DNA from: Bathymodiolus brooksi
Taxonomy: Eukaryota > Mollusca > Bivalvia > Mytilida > Modiolidae
Assembly: GCA_963680875.1 (NCBI GenBank)
Contig: OY804577.1
Span: 101,381,906-101,445,905, forward strand
Length of the DNA: 64,000 bases
Reading direction: 5' to 3'
The translations under genes were made by a program, and so were the position numbers. The notes beneath the pieces were generated by a model. It saw only the letters and a program-made list of their open reading frames with translations. It was not told where the DNA came from and did not search any database. Of the stretch, positions 62,213 to 64,000 are shown piece by piece; positions within the stretch are counted from its first letter, which is position 1; every line of letters starts with the position of its first letter.

Positions 62213-63202
62213 ATGGTGACCACTATGGTCGCGTCCATGAATGTAAACAAAGACATTAACAACTCACTTACAAATTTACTCTTGTCCAGTTCCCAACCAA
62301 ATACATCTATTGAGAATAGCTCTGAAATCAATACTGATACACCTTCAAGACCTATGCGTTCCAAAAAAAGTTGAAGTCCAGAAAGTCCAGATGACTTATC
62401 GGGAATTGCTAGGCAGATCAAGCGACGTAACTCACTGGGTGACTTAAGCTCAACAACATCAAAGAAATTGCGCGAGTCCATTGGTAATTCACTAAGTAAA
62501 ACTGTTGAGGCACAGGTCAAATCTGATTTGGATGAACATATTAAGACTTTAAGGGAAACTATAAAAAAAAAAAAAACAAGAAACAATAACAGAGCAAAAA
62601 TCATTTACATAAAAGCAAGCTGAACTTGTAATAGCCACAAACAAAAGGGTTACTTCAAACGAACAAACACTAAATCAATGTAACACAGAGATTGGTGACC
62701 TATATCAGCGAACTAATCTGGAAACTCGACTCGAAAATCAGGAACAGTATTCACGTAGAACCAGCCTGCGATTTCAGAATATCCAGGTCCCTATAGACAG
62801 ATCTGGCCGTATAATTCACCCTGTCAATACCGACGATCTTAATCTAAATGTGTGTAATCAGAAGCTTGAACTTGGTATTCAGAAAGAATATATCAGTAGA
62901 TTGTATGTCATCGGTACAGTCCACAATGGTAAATCACAGGTTATTGTGCGCTTCCTATCATACAGAATCCGCGAGAAAGTATACAGTCCTAAAAAGTGCC
63001 TAAAGGGAGATCCGGGCAAAATCTTCATTACGGAAAATCTCACCACTTTCAGAACAAACCTTGTCAAAGAACTGGCCGAGCTCAAATTCAATCTTCACAT
63101 TAACGTGTATTGGACAAATGATGGTCGTATATATGCTAAAAAATCTGAATCCTCCACCAAACAACTCAGTCGTAAGCACGACGACATCCTCGATCTATTT
63201 TG
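62213..63202 (+). pseudogene. Non-LTR retrotransposon ORF1, broken
   Basis: Starts MVTTMVASMNVNKDINN, hits an in-frame TGA after RSKKS at about 62373, shifts frame at a 15-base A run near 62562, and has a TAA soon after. The frame then runs to 63202 through a coiled-coil-like stretch, NLETRLENQEQYSRRTSLRF, KSQVIVRFLSYRIREKVY, FITENLTTFR and VYWTNDGRIYAKK. This order (coiled coil, EQYSRR, RRM-like domain, C-terminal NExLT/WTxDGxIxxK motifs) is typical of L1- or CR1-type ORF1 proteins that bind RNA. No ORF2 follows. Confidence 0.75.
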
Positions 63203-64000
63203 AAACATACGATTTTGTTGAACCCATTAGTGATATGAAAAATGTACGCGCCCAGAACAATCTAATCCCAAAAAGTCAAGATTAAGATTAATATTTCAAC
63301 ATGACATGACAGTAATTGCATTATAATGTAAATACTCAATTGGTTTTACTTAGTTTTTTGGGTTTTTTTTATATCTTTTTCCCCCCTTTTCGAATGCTTG
63401 TTTTGCGTAACTCCTGTCCTAAATTGATAAATCTCCTAACCCAAGAAAAACAAATAGTTTAAAATACATGTATGCAGCAAAACAAAAAATAGCTTTGTCG
63501 TATTTGTATGTACTGAGCAAAAAAAATAATAATTAAAAACAATAATGATGAAAGAATAAAAATAACTGATTGAAGAAGAAAAGAGAAGAAAAATTAATAA
63601 TATTGGGTTTTTTCATCGAGCAGCAACCATTATCATACATATCGCACTCTGTAAAAAAATATAAACTGACGAATTTTAGCACTTCATATCATACTGTATA
63701 ACCATTGTGTATCAAGAGACCTTACATTATGCAGTTTTGCAAACAATAATGGGTTTTTTTTGCTCAGAATGTTAAAATTCAGTAATTAAGTTTTTTTCTC
63801 CATCTAAAGATGTTGGCGCAGATACCATTTCAATTATATATCTAATTCATTAAATTCATCTTTCATGGTGTTCACGACTATCCATGTACGTCATGTATGT
63901 GTTTACTTATTTAGTCTATTTCTAGACGTCATATTTGTTTGTTGATCAATGGGTGGGTTCGTTGTAATTCCCCGGTGAACACGACTGTACGTCCAGTGGC
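63203..64000. other. AT-rich end of the window
   Basis: T- and A-runs and short frames only. No ORF2, exon or RNA gene visible. Confidence 0.4.

Noticed and set aside
62155..62604. Minus frame of 149 codons starting with Phe/Leu-rich sequence
   Set aside because: Antisense to the broken ORF1; the hydrophobic start comes from the A-run on the plus strand.

Overview
The window is eukaryotic: long AT-rich introns with GT-AG splice sites, no operons, and dense SINEs, MITE-like inverted repeats and dead retroelements. The repeat families (a GTTTAACGCCAC / GGTGGAGGAAACCGGAG SINE, a GCCTGTACCAAGTCAGG retroelement tail, an AAGGTCAAGGTCA satellite) are ones I associate with marine bivalves, possibly a mussel. 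That assignment is inference.

The backbone is a tandem array. Unit 1 (22-25268), unit 2 (25269-48697) and a partial unit 3 (48698-58505) are homologous, and units 2 and 3 repeat at a period of exactly 23,429 bp. No single open reading frame reveals the gene content. Joining six short exons per unit by GT-AG sites in phases 1-1-1-1-2 gives three uninterrupted type I membrane receptor genes: gene 1 (1986-16619, 354 aa), gene 2 (27386-40048, 354 aa) and gene 3 (50815-61890, 558 aa). Each has a signal peptide, a short linker, an unrecognised 128-residue six-cysteine ectodomain, a Ser/Thr-rich stalk, one transmembrane helix and a tyrosine-motif tail. Genes 1 and 2 have a short tail (YDII, YNTI, YISV). 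Gene 3 has a homologous but expanded tail with six 21-residue repeats carrying NYSTV, then YAIV and YAVV. The layout resembles a paired-receptor locus: near-identical ectodomains on different signalling tails.

Gene 2 is a recombinant. Its 5' half (exons 1-3) matches gene 3 and its 3' half (exons 4-6 and all downstream sequence) matches gene 1. The switch lies within about 280 bp (33072-33349), at the start of a dead reverse-transcriptase fragment in intron 3. Between the gene 1 and gene 3 ectodomains I count 17 replacement codons and one silent change.

The introns and spacers hold a 2.9-kb satellite rich in AGGTCA half-sites (intron 4 of genes 1 and 2 only), a 2.3-kb composite repeat, a frameshifted transposon-type gene on the minus strand, a hairpin minisatellite, a possible extra tail exon (22180-22246 and its copy), and in gene 3 intron 5 a 117-bp-arm palindrome. 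A broken non-LTR ORF1 (62213-63202) follows gene 3; from there to the end of the window I see no gene.
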